Assembly (NCBI RefSeq): GCF_042686195.1
Contig: NZ_JBHUOQ010000004.1
Coordinates: 62,001 to 126,000, forward strand
Source: Corticicoccus populi
Lineage (GTDB): Bacteria > Bacillota > Bacilli > Staphylococcales > Salinicoccaceae
Direction: 5' to 3'
DNA: 64,000 nt
Numbering within the stretch: the stretch's first letter is position 1; each line of letters opens with the position of its first letter. A program made the translations under genes and the position numbers. Under the pieces are notes generated by a model. The model was not told where the DNA came from. It searched no databases and saw nothing but the letters and a program-made list of their open reading frames with translations. Of this stretch, positions 1-9,487 are shown one piece after another.

Positions 1-1
1 T

Positions 2-985
2 AAAGAGATTTCAGACTTAGTGGATAAGCAGGCGGCGCATGGTTTAAAATTCGTAACAGATGGTGAGTTCAGACGCAGATGGTGGCATCTTGACTGGCTG
101 AAAGAGTTTGACGGTTTTACAACACAGCATTTTGAGAAAGAACGCGGCGGGGTTGTCCATAAAATCGAACTCGGATGCATTGAAGGTAAAATTTCTTATG
201 ATAAGAATAAAAATCATCCTGAAATTGATGCCTGGAACTTCTTGAAACAATGTGCGGAAAAACATGAAGATGTAGAGGCGAAAAAAGCCATCTCAGGACC
301 AAACATGATTCTTGTCGATCACTACCTTCAGCTCGGAATTAAAGATACACCATACTATGGTGATGATATTGAAGCGGTCATTGACGATATTGCATCCGCA
401 TATCAGGCAGCAATACAGGATTTATACGACAACGGCTGCCGCTACCTTCAAATTGATGATACGTCATGGACTTATTTAATCGATGATAATTTCATTGGAA
501 AAGTAGAGAGTCTCGGCTACACAAAAGAAGAAGTACTTGAATGGTTTAGAAAAGTGACTTCAAAATCCCTTGAAAATAAGCCCGCAGACCTTGTTATAGG
601 CAATCATTTCTGTAAAGGGAATTTTAAAGGAAACCCATTATTCTCAGGGCATTATGATTCCGTGGCATCAATCATCAGCACACTGCCTTATGACGGCTTT
701 TTTGTTGAGTATGATGATGAACGTTCCGGTTCATTCGACCCGTGGAAAGTCTTGAAAGGGACAGATAAAACATTCGTTGTCGGTTTAATTTCCACTAAAA
801 ACCCGAAAATGGAAACACATGATGAGATTAAAGAAAGATATGAGAACGCAAAGGCGGTAGTCGGTGATAATATCGCACTGTCCCCTCAATGCGGATTTGC
901 TTCTGTGGAAGAAGGAAACACCATTGATGAAGACATCCAGTGGAAAAAGATTGATTTGCTGGTATCGTGTAAGGACTTTTTGTAG
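2..985 (+). CDS. MetE-like cobalamin-independent methionine synthase family protein (5' end cut off)
   Basis: The reading frame is open from the first bases of the window, so the true start lies to the left. The visible 328 residues match the C-terminal, zinc-binding catalytic half of cobalamin-independent methionine synthase, as in the short Bacillus YxjG/YxjH proteins. The opening motif is TDGEFRR. Zinc ligands are visible as His and Cys in GNHFCKGN, Glu in FFVEYDDE and Cys in SPQCGF. Family knowledge suggests a methyl transfer to homocysteine or a related thiol, with a donor other than full-length MetE uses; the donor here is unknown. No T-box or SAM element can be judged because the leader is outside the window. 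The gene ends before a strong hairpin. Confidence 0.85.
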   Translation, partial: KEISDLVDKQAAHGLKFVTDGEFRRRWWHLDWLKEFDGFTTQHFEKERGGVVHKIELGCIEGKISYDKNKNHPEIDAWNFLKQCAEKHEDVEAKKAISGPNMILVDHYLQLGIKDTPYYGDDIEAVIDDIASAYQAAIQDLYDNGCRYLQIDDTSWTYLIDDNFIGKVESLGYTKEEVLEWFRKVTSKSLENKPADLVIGNHFCKGNFKGNPLFSGHYDSVASIISTLPYDGFFVEYDDERSGSFDPWKVLKGTDKTFVVGLISTKNPKMETHDEIKERYENAKAVVGDNIALSPQCGFASVEEGNTIDEDIQWKKIDLLVSCKDFL

Positions 986-996
986 AAATCACAATA

Positions 997-1029
997 AAGC
1001 GGCGGTAAGAAAAACTCTTACTGCCGCTT
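997..1029 (+). terminator. Rho-independent terminator after the MetE-like gene
   Basis: A 14-bp stem (AAGCGGCGGTAAGA pairing with TCTTACTGCCGCTT, one G-U pair) with a 5-nt loop is followed by a T-rich stretch. It sits 12 bp past the stop codon and between convergent genes, so it may serve both strands. Confidence 0.8.
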
Positions 1030-1101
1030 CTATTTATATTTGATATTAACTGTGAACAAGGGATTTTATCCGTATTGGAGGATTTTATTCCTCAAATATT
1101 T

Positions 1102-2466
1102 CTAAACCATAAATTCTCCTATTTTCTGATCTGTGATACCCGTGTTTTGATCATAAATTTCAATGCCTCGAAGTATAGTTTTTACAACCTCTGCACCTAT
1201 CGTCCGGCCAACATAAGGACTTATTTTATGACGGTAAGCCAAATCTTCTTTTTTTAATTCATAAGGTGAATTTCTTTTAATAAATACAAAATCTGCATCT
1301 TTTCCGACGGTAATACTTCCTTTTGTTGTTAAATTAAAACGCTTCGCTGGATTCGCTGCGATAATATCTGCAAACTGAACGAGAGACATATTTCTTTTTT
1401 GAACGGCTTCATCGAAAAGTATATCCACATTGTTCTGCAGACCCGCTATACCGCCCCATGCTTCAAAGGCATTGTCTGTCTTCTTTAAATTCGGAGCACA
1501 GGGAGAGTGATCGGATGTAACAAAAGAAATGTCTCCTCTAAACAGCCTGTCCCACATTCCATCGAGACGGGAGCGCTCACGAATAGGCGGTGAGCATTTA
1601 ACTGACGCCCCAATATTATCAAGCTCCTCCTTGTAGAAATATAGATAATGCGTACACGTCTCACATGTAATATCCAAACCTTCTTTTTGTGCGTTCACAA
1701 CTTCTTCGACACCCTCTTCGCATGATACATGAACAATATGAATACGACAGCCCGTTTCTTTGGCAAATAGAATAATTTTTCTAATGCTTTCCACCTCAGT
1801 AAATACAGGGCGGCTTTCAACATAGGCACTCAATGTGGTCTCACCGTCCCTAACTGCTTTTTCTGCTAAAGCGTCAGTGATTGATGCATTCTCGGCATGG
1901 ACAGAAAGTATTTTACCCGTTTCAGCGATTTGTTTCATCCCTTCATACAGTGAGTAATCATCGACATTCATGAAGTCTTTATCAATTGAACGATCCCCAC
2001 ATGTAGCTAAAAAACACTTGTATGCCACCACACCATTTGCATCCAGTTCCTGAATTCCACCATTCAAATTAAACGGAACAAGCCCGCCGTAACTCGCGAC
2101 ATCTACAGTGAGCTTACCTTTCCCAGCCTCAAATTTTTCCTGAATCGATTGCTGATCAATTGTTGCAGGCACTTGATTTAAAGGCATTTCAATAAATGTC
2201 GTCACGCCGCCTTTTGCAGAAGCACGTGTGCCGCTCTCATATCCTTCCCAGTCATCACGATAACCGCAGCCGGGTTCAGTGATATGGACATGTGCATCCA
2301 CCATTCCCGGTGAAACAATCAGTCCCTCTGCATCAATAATCTCTCCTTGATGCCCTAAACCTTGTCCTATCGCAGCAATTTTTCCATCTGTGATTCCTAT
2401 ATCCACTTCATGACTGTCATTCTCAAGAATAACCAGTCCATTTTTAATAATTGTGTCAAATTTCAT
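1102..2466 (-). CDS. allB: Allantoinase
   Basis: Cyclic amidohydrolase closely resembling E. coli AllB over its full length (454 aa from this start). It would hydrolyse allantoin to allantoate in the cytoplasm. Metal ligands are visible: HVH at residues 59-61, the lysine of AYKCFLATCGD (carboxylated in the family), His in SVHAEN, His in HIVHVS and Asp in SDHSPC. The ATG at 2466 aligns with the AllB N-terminus and sits about 8 nt after an AGAGATGAG ribosome site; ATGs at 2469 and 2478 are less likely. It is the last gene of the minus-strand run from 9243. No allantoate amidohydrolase or ureidoglycolate enzyme is encoded in the window, so the later steps must lie elsewhere, or the substrate is a different cyclic ureide. 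Confidence 0.88.
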   Translation of the reverse strand: MKFDTIIKNGLVILENDSHEVDIGITDGKIAAIGQGLGHQGEIIDAEGLIVSPGMVDAHVHITEPGCGYRDDWEGYESGTRASAKGGVTTFIEMPLNQVPATIDQQSIQEKFEAGKGKLTVDVASYGGLVPFNLNGGIQELDANGVVAYKCFLATCGDRSIDKDFMNVDDYSLYEGMKQIAETGKILSVHAENASITDALAEKAVRDGETTLSAYVESRPVFTEVESIRKIILFAKETGCRIHIVHVSCEEGVEEVVNAQKEGLDITCETCTHYLYFYKEELDNIGASVKCSPPIRERSRLDGMWDRLFRGDISFVTSDHSPCAPNLKKTDNAFEAWGGIAGLQNNVDILFDEAVQKRNMSLVQFADIIAANPAKRFNLTTKGSITVGKDADFVFIKRNSPYELKKEDLAYRHKISPYVGRTIGAEVVKTILRGIEIYDQNTGITDQKIGEFMV

Positions 2467-2562
2467 CATTAAACTCATCTCTTTTTTATATTCGTAGTCG
2501 GTAGAATACCATTTTCAAAGGTTATTTTTTCTATATCACTTAAATTAGATTATAATTATCCA

Positions 2563-3864
2563 TTAATATCTATTTCTCTTTAGAAGTTGTACAGAATAAG
2601 TTAAACCTGTAATTCCTGCGGATAATAAAAAGCTCACCCAGACACCGGAAAATATGCCATATGCATAATACATTACAAAACCAAGTGTGATTGCCGAAAA
2701 GATAATCAGCACCGTATGACGTGGCAATGAATATTTAGTCAATATTATAATCAACATCGGTGTAATCATGGAGGCACAAATAATACCATAAGCAAATAAA
2801 AATCCCAACAGATTATTTGGAGCATAAAGCCCTATAAAGAAAAGTACTAGAATTACTAATAGTACTAACACTGGTTCATTAACCTTTGTTAATCTTTCAT
2901 TACGATTTATCAGCCTTGTTATTGACCTTTGAATAATCTTTACCAATGTATGTACTTCTGAACCAAGAGCAGACAGAGATATCACAAAGCAGAATGATAT
3001 AAATAAACCAATTAATACAGGACTTTGTAACTGATGAACCAAGTTAAATAGTACTGTCGAGGCATTAGTATATCCTTCATTAGATAATGATATCAATACC
3101 ATAGAAATAACAGCTAATAAAATCGTTACAATTGTTATTCCACTCATACTGATTGCTTCTCTCACCTGGTTTGTTTTTAGTGCCAGCAACCGCTGCCAGG
3201 TCGTACGGTCAACAGTTAAAATACTTAAAAAAAGTAAAAAAGACGTTAACACTAAAGGAAGGTTATTATCATTTTTCCAATATAATAGGTACGGGTGATA
3301 AAGCCAAATTCCATCATAAACCGGCTTCACACCTTCCTGAATAAAAAAATACACCGGAATTAATATTACAGAAGAAAATATTATTGTTACGAAAAGTGGT
3401 GAAAGTCTAATAATAACTTTTCCCTTTCCAATTACAACATAAAAGAATAATAGAGAGAAAAAAATCATATGTCCTGTGTAAGCAGGCAGATTAAACACTG
3501 TATCCAACATAAGAGTTACTGCAAACACCTGAATTACTAGTAAGCTAAGATTTAAAAGAAGTAACATCGTAAGCATTACTCTTCTGGTTATTCCTTCAGT
3601 ACGAATATTAATAATATCTTCCAACGAAGATTTATTATGGAACCGCTGCTTAATTCTCCGGGCAATTTCACTAAAAAGAATAAGTGCTGCCCCCATCGCT
3701 AATATAAAACTAATCGCTCCAAGAATACCGTAGTTAATTAGCAACTCGGAAGAAAATACCACGATAGTAATAGACAGCCACCTTAAAATAAACAGTAATA
3801 CTCCAAAAGAAATATCAAATACAGTTTTATTGGTTAACACATATTTTTTAATTTCATCCCTCAC
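2563..3864 (-). CDS. SSF-like (sodium:solute symporter family) 12-TM membrane protein
   Basis: 433 residues with about 12 hydrophobic segments. The segment TVDRTTWQRLLALK (about residues 218-231) resembles the Asp-x-x-x-Trp-Gln-Arg motif common in sodium:solute symporters. The protein is shorter and more diverged than a typical SSF member, and I do not recognise the usual sodium-site residues. The start is GTG, 5-6 nt after AAGGAGAG. The first bases overlap the end of the response regulator by 4 nt, implying translational coupling. Because it is built into a two-component operon it could be a transporter for the locus substrate, a transport-coupled sensor for the neighbouring kinase, or both. 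SSF assignment is moderate; substrate unknown. Confidence 0.6.
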   Translation of the reverse strand: MRDEIKKYVLTNKTVFDISFGVLLFILRWLSITIVVFSSELLINYGILGAISFILAMGAALILFSEIARRIKQRFHNKSSLEDIINIRTEGITRRVMLTMLLLLNLSLLVIQVFAVTLMLDTVFNLPAYTGHMIFFSLLFFYVVIGKGKVIIRLSPLFVTIIFSSVILIPVYFFIQEGVKPVYDGIWLYHPYLLYWKNDNNLPLVLTSFLLFLSILTVDRTTWQRLLALKTNQVREAISMSGITIVTILLAVISMVLISLSNEGYTNASTVLFNLVHQLQSPVLIGLFISFCFVISLSALGSEVHTLVKIIQRSITRLINRNERLTKVNEPVLVLLVILVLFFIGLYAPNNLLGFLFAYGIICASMITPMLIIILTKYSLPRHTVLIIFSAITLGFVMYYAYGIFSGVWVSFLLSAGITGLTYSVQLLKRNRY

Positions 3865-4547
3865 TGATTCTGACTCTCCTTCTTGAATTCACTCGGAGTC
3901 TTTCCCACCTTCTTTTTAAATAATACACTAAAATAATGTTGACCACTGAAACCACACTCTTCAGCAATAATCGCAATAGATGAGTTTCCCCTCAATAATT
4001 TTTTTGCTGCCTCTATTCGATAATCATTGAGGTAATCTGGAAAACTGATTCCAACTTCATCATTAAATTTCCTACTTAAGTGTGCATGGTTCACATGAAT
4101 TTCATCGGCAATTTTATTTAATGTTAATTTCGTATGATACCTTTCTTGAATAATATCAATCACTTGTAAAATAATTGGTGAATAAGGCACGTCTTTTAAA
4201 TATGGCATCACTACTTCTATTAACTCAGCCTCTACAATTGGTTTGGTGATATAATTGTCCACTTTAATCCTTAAGGCTTGTTGCGCATAATCAAAAGATT
4301 GGAAAGCTGTAACTATAATCACTTTTGTATTCCCTGATTTCTTTAATTGTTTCGCTAACTCTAATCCAGAAGTACCCGGCAGATGAATATCTACCAAAGC
4401 AAGATGAATTTTATGATTTTCTAAAACATTCAGAGCCTCAGTGACATCATTTGCTTGAAAAATTTGATGATTCTTAAGGTAGGGTTCTAGTAAGTACTCT
4501 AACTGATCCAATTCAAGTTGCTCATCATCAATCAAAAGGATATTCAA
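3861..4547 (-). CDS. Response regulator, CheY receiver plus AraC-type DNA-binding domain
   Basis: YesN-like regulator. The N-terminal receiver has the acidic pair in LLIDDE, phosphoacceptor Asp in LALVDIHLPG, Thr in IIVTAF and Lys in ITKPI. The C-terminal AraC domain (about residues 125-225) contains LTLNKIADEIHVNHAHLSRK and a second helix-turn-helix ending in FSVLFKKKVGKTPSEF. I chose the TTG at 4547 because an AGGAGGAG ribosome site ends 7 nt before it; an ATG at 4565 lies on top of that site. It follows the kinase by a single base and overlaps the SSF-like gene. It presumably controls the divergent uptake/catabolic locus. Target sites were not identified. Confidence 0.85.
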   Translation of the reverse strand: MNILLIDDEQLELDQLEYLLEPYLKNHQIFQANDVTEALNVLENHKIHLALVDIHLPGTSGLELAKQLKKSGNTKVIIVTAFQSFDYAQQALRIKVDNYITKPIVEAELIEVVMPYLKDVPYSPIILQVIDIIQERYHTKLTLNKIADEIHVNHAHLSRKFNDEVGISFPDYLNDYRIEAAKKLLRGNSSIAIIAEECGFSGQHYFSVLFKKKVGKTPSEFKKESQNQ

Positions 4548-4548
4548 A

Positions 4549-5325
4549 TTAATTCTCCTCCTCATTTGATTTGTATTGAATAGGCCAAACCATGCATACT
4601 AAAGTATTACTTTCAAATTCGTGTAAAGACAGCTCCGCTCCTTGCAGGGGGTAGAGAAGATTCAAACGTTCACGTATATTTTCCAGACCAATTCCATTAC
4701 TCTCTTCAACATTCTTTCTGTCATTTCTCACTTTTGATTCCTGCTTTTTGTTATTCCATATTTCCAGCCGTACATTCTGGTCAACAATTCGAATCAAAAT
4801 ACTCAACCGGGCCATACCCTCGTTTTTTTCAAAACTATGTTTAAAACAATTTTCTGTAAGTGTTTGAATTACGTATGAAGGAATTAAAACTTTGTTGGCT
4901 TCATCATCAATATCAATATTAATCACCAGTCTCCGGCCCAAACGTAATTTTTGGATATTTAAATACTGCTTAGTATATGTAATTTCTTCTTGAACTGTAT
5001 TGAGCATTTCATCAACTGTATACTTTCTCTTCATAAAGATTGCTAATGTTTCAATAGAATGGATTAAATCTTTCTTTCTATCCAGCCTTGCTAAGCTAAG
5101 TATCATATTTAAAGTATTGAAAAAAAAGTGAGGTTGTATTTTCTGACTCAATATTTCATATTTACTTTCCTGAAGTTCTTTTTCAAGCGCAAGTTTATTA
5201 GCTTGTGTCTCCAAAGCCTCAAATCTTTTTTCAAAAATAAACAAAAACAATATGGTAAAAGCCCCGATAAGCGGAGCTAATACACAAATCATAATATAAA
5301 AGGAGAAAGTTTCAAGACTAATCAT
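4549..5325 (-). CDS. LytS/YesM-type sensor histidine kinase with minimal sensor
   Basis: 258 residues. One strong hydrophobic segment (about residues 8-31) is followed by a short coiled coil and a His_kinase domain: IQPHFFFNTLN with phosphoacceptor His66, the N-box LTENCFKHS, and the G-box NGIGLENIRERL. It has no extracellular or cytoplasmic ligand domain, so it probably senses through a partner. The SSF-like protein in the same operon and the ABC transporter just upstream are the obvious candidates. Start ATG follows GGAGGATATAG. It is 43 bp downstream of the ABC ATPase gene, so cotranscription with the transporter is likely. Confidence 0.85.
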   Translation of the reverse strand: MISLETFSFYIMICVLAPLIGAFTILFLFIFEKRFEALETQANKLALEKELQESKYEILSQKIQPHFFFNTLNMILSLARLDRKKDLIHSIETLAIFMKRKYTVDEMLNTVQEEITYTKQYLNIQKLRLGRRLVINIDIDDEANKVLIPSYVIQTLTENCFKHSFEKNEGMARLSILIRIVDQNVRLEIWNNKKQESKVRNDRKNVEESNGIGLENIRERLNLLYPLQGAELSLHEFESNTLVCMVWPIQYKSNEEEN

Positions 5326-5368
5326 CTATATCCTCCTCTCCCCCAACCATTATTAAAGAAAAATTATA

Positions 5369-6394
5369 TCATATCTTCATACTGTTTTTATTGAAAATTT
5401 CATCGGCAAAATGGCAGGCTGCTAAATGATTCCCTGTTCCATTCTCTTTTTCAGCTAATTCAGGTTCTTTGGTTTTACAGAGTTCTGTTGCAAACGGACA
5501 CCTTGTATGGAATCGGCAACCGCTTGGCGGATTTATCGGTGAAGGGACATCACCATTGACTTCTATTTCTACTCTTTCTTCATTCATATCTATTGTTGGA
5601 ATAGCCGATAATAAAACTTGTGTGTATGGGTGCAATGGTTTTGAAAATAAATCCTTCTTATCTGCTATCTCAACAATCTTACCTAAATACATTACAACAA
5701 CCCGGTCCGAGATATGACGAACTACACTTAAATCATGAGAGATAAATAAATATGTTAAATCAAGTTCTTTTTGCAATTTTTTTAAAAGGTTAATTATTTG
5801 GGCCTGTATCGACACATCCAAAGCGGACACCGCTTCATCACAAATAATTAATTCCGGATTAACCGCCAGCGCCCGGGCAATGCCAATTCTTTGACGCTGT
5901 CCCCCGCTAAATTCATGAGGCAGTCTCTCTAATGAATCTGGAGGTAAGCCAACCAATGTCATAAGTTCAATCATCCTTGCTTCTCTATCTTCTTTTTTGA
6001 CTGACTGCTGGATATCCATTGCTTCATATAACATTTTTCTGATTGTCCTTCTTGGATTTAGTGAAGCAAATGGGTCCTGGAAAATAACTTGAATTTGACC
6101 ACGCATTTTTTTTAATTCTTTTCTAGAAATATTCGCCAAATCCACTTGATCATAAATAATTTGTCCCGATGTAGGCTCATCCAAGCGTAATATCGCTCTT
6201 CCTGTTGTCGATTTTCCACATCCGGATTCGCCTACAATACTTAAGGTCGTACCCTTTTTGATGGAAAAAGAAATATCGTCAACCGCCTTCACAAACTGTT
6301 TCTTTTGTCGTATTTTTTCTTTTTTTACAGGGAAATATTGTTTCAGCTCTCTTACTTCTAATAATGCTTGGTTACTTTGAATAGAATCACTCAT
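5369..6394 (-). CDS. Oligopeptide/dipeptide-type ABC transporter ATPase (OppF/DppF-like)
   Basis: 341 residues from the ATG at 6394, placed by an AAAGGAGAAGAGG ribosome site; the reading frame is open further upstream. Walker A GESGCGKSTTGR, signature FSGGQRQRIGIARAL, Walker B ELIICDEAVSALD and H-loop ISHDLSVVRHI are intact. The C-terminus carries the oligo_HPY extension with PINPPSGCRFHTRCPFA, whose cysteines match the iron-sulfur/zinc cluster region seen in OppD/OppF proteins. It overlaps the end of the preceding ATPase gene by 8 nt. It would energise import of a peptide-like or small amide-containing substrate together with the three genes upstream and the divergent binding protein at 9488. 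Confidence 0.88.
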   Translation of the reverse strand: MSDSIQSNQALLEVRELKQYFPVKKEKIRQKKQFVKAVDDISFSIKKGTTLSIVGESGCGKSTTGRAILRLDEPTSGQIIYDQVDLANISRKELKKMRGQIQVIFQDPFASLNPRRTIRKMLYEAMDIQQSVKKEDREARMIELMTLVGLPPDSLERLPHEFSGGQRQRIGIARALAVNPELIICDEAVSALDVSIQAQIINLLKKLQKELDLTYLFISHDLSVVRHISDRVVVMYLGKIVEIADKKDLFSKPLHPYTQVLLSAIPTIDMNEERVEIEVNGDVPSPINPPSGCRFHTRCPFATELCKTKEPELAEKENGTGNHLAACHFADEIFNKNSMKI

Positions 6395-7397
6395 ACACCT
6401 CTTCTCCTTTCTTTTTATTTTTATCAAACACAAAGCATCGAACCTTGTATTCTCCATCATCGTATTCAATCAATTCTGGTTTTTTTTCAAAACACTCCGG
6501 TTGTGCAACTGGACAGCGCTCAGCAAACTTACAGCCTATATGTTCGTACATAGGGCTTGGGATACTGCCCTTCATGGCAATCAATTCATCCTGATCTTCG
6601 TTAAGTCTTGGAAGCGAATTTAAAAGACCTTGTGTATAAGGATGCTTAGGAGATTTAAATAATTCTTTTGTTGTTGAATGTTCAATGATTTCTCCTGCAT
6701 ACATTACCGCGACATTATCACACGTCTCCGCAACAACCCCTAAATCATGGGTGATAAATATAATTCCCATATCGATTTGTTTTTGTAAATTTTTCATGAG
6801 CTTTAATATTTGTGATTGAACCGTGACATCTAAAGCTGTTGTAGGTTCATCAGCAATCAATACTTCTGGATTACAGGCCAGAGACATTGCAATCATTACA
6901 CGCTGACGCATCCCCCCACTCAATTGGTAAGGTTCCTGCTTAGCTCTTTTTTCCGGAGATGGTATACCTACCAACTTCAGCATCTCAACCGCGCGGACAT
7001 GAGATTCTTTCCGTCCGACTTTTTGATGCTGGCGGATGGTTTCAGCAATTTGTTCTCCAATTGTAATGACTGGATTTAATGAAGTCATTGGTTCCTGAAA
7101 AATCATCGAAATTTGATTCCCACGAATCCTTCTCATCTCTTTTTCTGATTTATGAGCCAAATCTTCACCATTCAATCGAACATGCCCACCCACTATTTTC
7201 CCTGGATGTGGTATTAGTTGAAGAATAGACAACGATGTCATACTTTTACCACAGCCTGATTCCCCGACAATACCCAGAGTTTCTCCTTTGTTTAAAGTTA
7301 AATCAATTCCGTCTACCACTTTTCCAGTTCCCTGTTTTGTCTTAAAATAAGTTTTTAATCCTTCTATCTCTAATAAAGCATGTTCATGGTTCTCCAT
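6387..7397 (-). CDS. Oligopeptide/dipeptide-type ABC transporter ATPase (OppD/DppD-like)
   Basis: 336 residues from the ATG at 7397, chosen because GGGAG lies 9 nt upstream; an in-frame ATG at 7415 has no good site. Walker A GESGCGKSMTSLS, signature LSGGMRQRVMIAMSL, Walker B EVLIADEPTTALD and H-loop ITHDLGVVAET are complete. The C-terminal oligo_HPY segment has GCKFAERCPVAQPECF with clustered cysteines. It forms a heterodimer with the OppF-like ATPase in the family model. It is packed tightly between the permease and the second ATPase gene, in one transcript reading away from the binding protein. Confidence 0.88.
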   Translation of the reverse strand: MENHEHALLEIEGLKTYFKTKQGTGKVVDGIDLTLNKGETLGIVGESGCGKSMTSLSILQLIPHPGKIVGGHVRLNGEDLAHKSEKEMRRIRGNQISMIFQEPMTSLNPVITIGEQIAETIRQHQKVGRKESHVRAVEMLKLVGIPSPEKRAKQEPYQLSGGMRQRVMIAMSLACNPEVLIADEPTTALDVTVQSQILKLMKNLQKQIDMGIIFITHDLGVVAETCDNVAVMYAGEIIEHSTTKELFKSPKHPYTQGLLNSLPRLNEDQDELIAMKGSIPSPMYEHIGCKFAERCPVAQPECFEKKPELIEYDDGEYKVRCFVFDKNKKKGEEVYE

Positions 7398-7411
7398 TTT
7401 TTCAGCTCCCA

Positions 7412-8332
7412 TCAATTAATATCAATTCGACGATTAAAAAATTTATATAAAATATCTACAAGTAAATTCACAAAGACGAATACTAAAGAAGCTACAAGCA
7501 CTCCACCTTGAACCATTGGTAAATCACGCATTCTAATTGATTCAACTATCAGTCTTCCAAGTCCGTTAATTGCAAATACTGACTCTATTAAAACCGTTCC
7601 TCCAAGCAATGCACCAAATTGCAATCCAACCACTGTGATAACCGGTATCAGCGCATTTCTTAAAGCATGCTTATATATAATTAAATACGCACTTAAACCT
7701 TTTGCTTTAGCAGTTCTCATATAGTCCTGACGCACTACTTCCAACATACTGGATCGGGTCATCCTCGCTACTATGGCGGCTCCACTTGCTCCTAAAGCGA
7801 AGGCTGGTAAAATCATATGTCTAAAACTCTCCCACCCTGAAACCGGTAACCATCCTAATTGAACAGAGAAGAAATACATGAGTAATATACCGAGGAAAAA
7901 GCTTGGGAAAGATATTCCCAACAAAGTAACAATCATTACAGTCATATCTGAAATGGAATTCGGTCTTATCGCAGATGCAATTCCTGCGATAACTCCAAGA
8001 ACTACTGTTATAAATGTACTGTAGAGCGCCAGTTCGACTGATATAGGCAGTCTTGACATAATCTCATTGGAAACAGACTGATTATTTCTCAGGGAATTAC
8101 CAAAATCCCCTTTTATCACGCCACTCATATAATCTATATACTGAACATGTAAAGGTTGGTCTAACCCATACTCTTCTCTAAGATCCTCAACAGTCTCCTG
8201 TGATGCGCCTTCTCCCGCAAGAATTTGCGCTGTATCTCCAGGCACCATCTGCATGATTAGAAAAACAACTAATGTTACACCTATAATTACAGGGATAGTT
8301 TGTAGTAATCTTTTAGTTAAAAATAGAATCAT
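7412..8332 (-). CDS. Peptide-type ABC transporter permease (DppB/OppB-like)
   Basis: 306 residues with the N-terminal helix LTKRLLQTIPVIIGVTLVVF typical of DppB, followed by the GLDQPLHVQYIDY periplasmic-side signature and five more membrane spans. The ATPase coupling loop (EAA motif) is visible in AKGLSAYLIIYKHALRNA. Ribosome site AGGAGGAAGA precedes the ATG. It forms the transmembrane channel with the DppC-like gene 11 bp upstream. Substrate specificity cannot be read from the permease. Confidence 0.9.
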   Translation of the reverse strand: MILFLTKRLLQTIPVIIGVTLVVFLIMQMVPGDTAQILAGEGASQETVEDLREEYGLDQPLHVQYIDYMSGVIKGDFGNSLRNNQSVSNEIMSRLPISVELALYSTFITVVLGVIAGIASAIRPNSISDMTVMIVTLLGISFPSFFLGILLMYFFSVQLGWLPVSGWESFRHMILPAFALGASGAAIVARMTRSSMLEVVRQDYMRTAKAKGLSAYLIIYKHALRNALIPVITVVGLQFGALLGGTVLIESVFAINGLGRLIVESIRMRDLPMVQGGVLVASLVFVFVNLLVDILYKFFNRRIDIN

Positions 8333-8343
8333 TATTCTTCCTC

Positions 8344-9243
8344 CTAAAATTTCATTCTCGGATCTAGAGCGTCACGAAGTCCATCTCCAAACAAATTAAA
8401 TGCCATTACTAGTAACGCTATTGCCAATCCTGGAAATATTGCAATGTGAGGCGCACTGAATAAGAAGTCTCTTCCACTCGAAAGCATAGTTCCCCACTCC
8501 GATGATGGTGGTTGAGCTCCAAGTCCTAAAAAAGATAGTCCTGCTGCCGAGAGAATTGCAGTAGCTAAACGTAAAGTCCCCTGAATAATTAACGGAGATA
8601 AAATATTTGGGAAGATATGTTTAAAAATAATGGTCGCATCGTTTGCTCCCAGTGTTTTAATAGCATCAATATATTCTAAATTTCTAACTTCCATAGTTGA
8701 GCCTCGAGCAATTCTTGCAAATAGTGGAACAGAAAATATCCCAACTGCAACCATGACATTAAATAAACTAGGTCCTAACGCACTAATAATTGCCAAGGCA
8801 AGTAAGATTCCCGGGAACGCAAGCATTATATCCAAAATCCTACTGATAACAGAATCTACTATTCCACCATAATAACCAGCAATAAGTCCCATAATAATGC
8901 CAAAAAAAGCGCCGAACAAAACCGCTGCAAATCCGACACCCATCGATAACCTTGAACCGTAAATTATACGACTTAAAATATCTCTTCCTTTATCATCTGT
9001 TCCCATCAAATGTTCCCATGTAGGTCCCTGCATCCTATTTTCCAAGTTAATAGCGTATGGATCATATGGTGAAAGTATAGGTGCGAGCAATGCCACAATA
9101 ATATAAAACAAAACAATGACTCCTCCAATTACCGCAACTTTATTATGGAACAATCGTTCTCCAAAATCCTTTATATTTCTTATTCGCCGTTCTTTTCTAA
9201 GCTTCTTAAAATCTTCCTTCTCTAACACGGTCCCCATAAGCAT
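8344..9243 (-). CDS. Peptide-type ABC transporter permease (DppC/OppC-like)
   Basis: 299 residues. The N-terminal cytoplasmic arm and first span are followed by the DppC signature SPYDPYAINLENRMQGPTWE and LMGTDDKGRDILSRIIYGSR, then five spans with a coupling loop around DAIKTLGANDATIIFKHIF. Start ATG lies 6 nt after AAGGGGGC. This is the first gene of the minus-strand operon; its promoter must lie in 9244-9478, facing away from the binding-protein promoter. The split arrangement, with permeases and ATPases on one strand and the binding protein on the other, implies a shared control region. Confidence 0.9.
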   Translation of the reverse strand: MLMGTVLEKEDFKKLRKERRIRNIKDFGERLFHNKVAVIGGVIVLFYIIVALLAPILSPYDPYAINLENRMQGPTWEHLMGTDDKGRDILSRIIYGSRLSMGVGFAAVLFGAFFGIIMGLIAGYYGGIVDSVISRILDIMLAFPGILLALAIISALGPSLFNVMVAVGIFSVPLFARIARGSTMEVRNLEYIDAIKTLGANDATIIFKHIFPNILSPLIIQGTLRLATAILSAAGLSFLGLGAQPPSSEWGTMLSSGRDFLFSAPHIAIFPGLAIALLVMAFNLFGDGLRDALDPRMKF

Positions 9244-9487
9244 TAATGCCCCCTTAATTAAAATTTAACTTCTCTAACTACTTCAAAATTCTTTAGCCTT
9301 GTTTATAAATATTTGAATCTGCCACTATTTATTTTAAAATCATAGAAGAAAAATTTTTCTTTATCAATCAGTATTTATTGAATTGTCAAATTTTTTAAAA
9401 TCTTTGCAAATTTTTCACACAACTTCTTTTCAATAATCTTTTATAATACTTATAACGTCTCAAATTAAATACTAGGGAGTGGAGATT
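9244..9487. promoter_or_regulatory. Divergent control region of the catabolic locus
   Basis: About 240 bp of very AT-rich DNA separates the ABC operon (minus) from the binding-protein operon (plus). A good -10 hexamer TATAAT is at 9442-9447, facing the binding protein; its -35 is weak, which fits an activated promoter. AGGGAG at about 9475 is the ribosome site for the ATG at 9488. I could not define the response-regulator site or the minus-strand promoter by eye. Confidence 0.5.
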
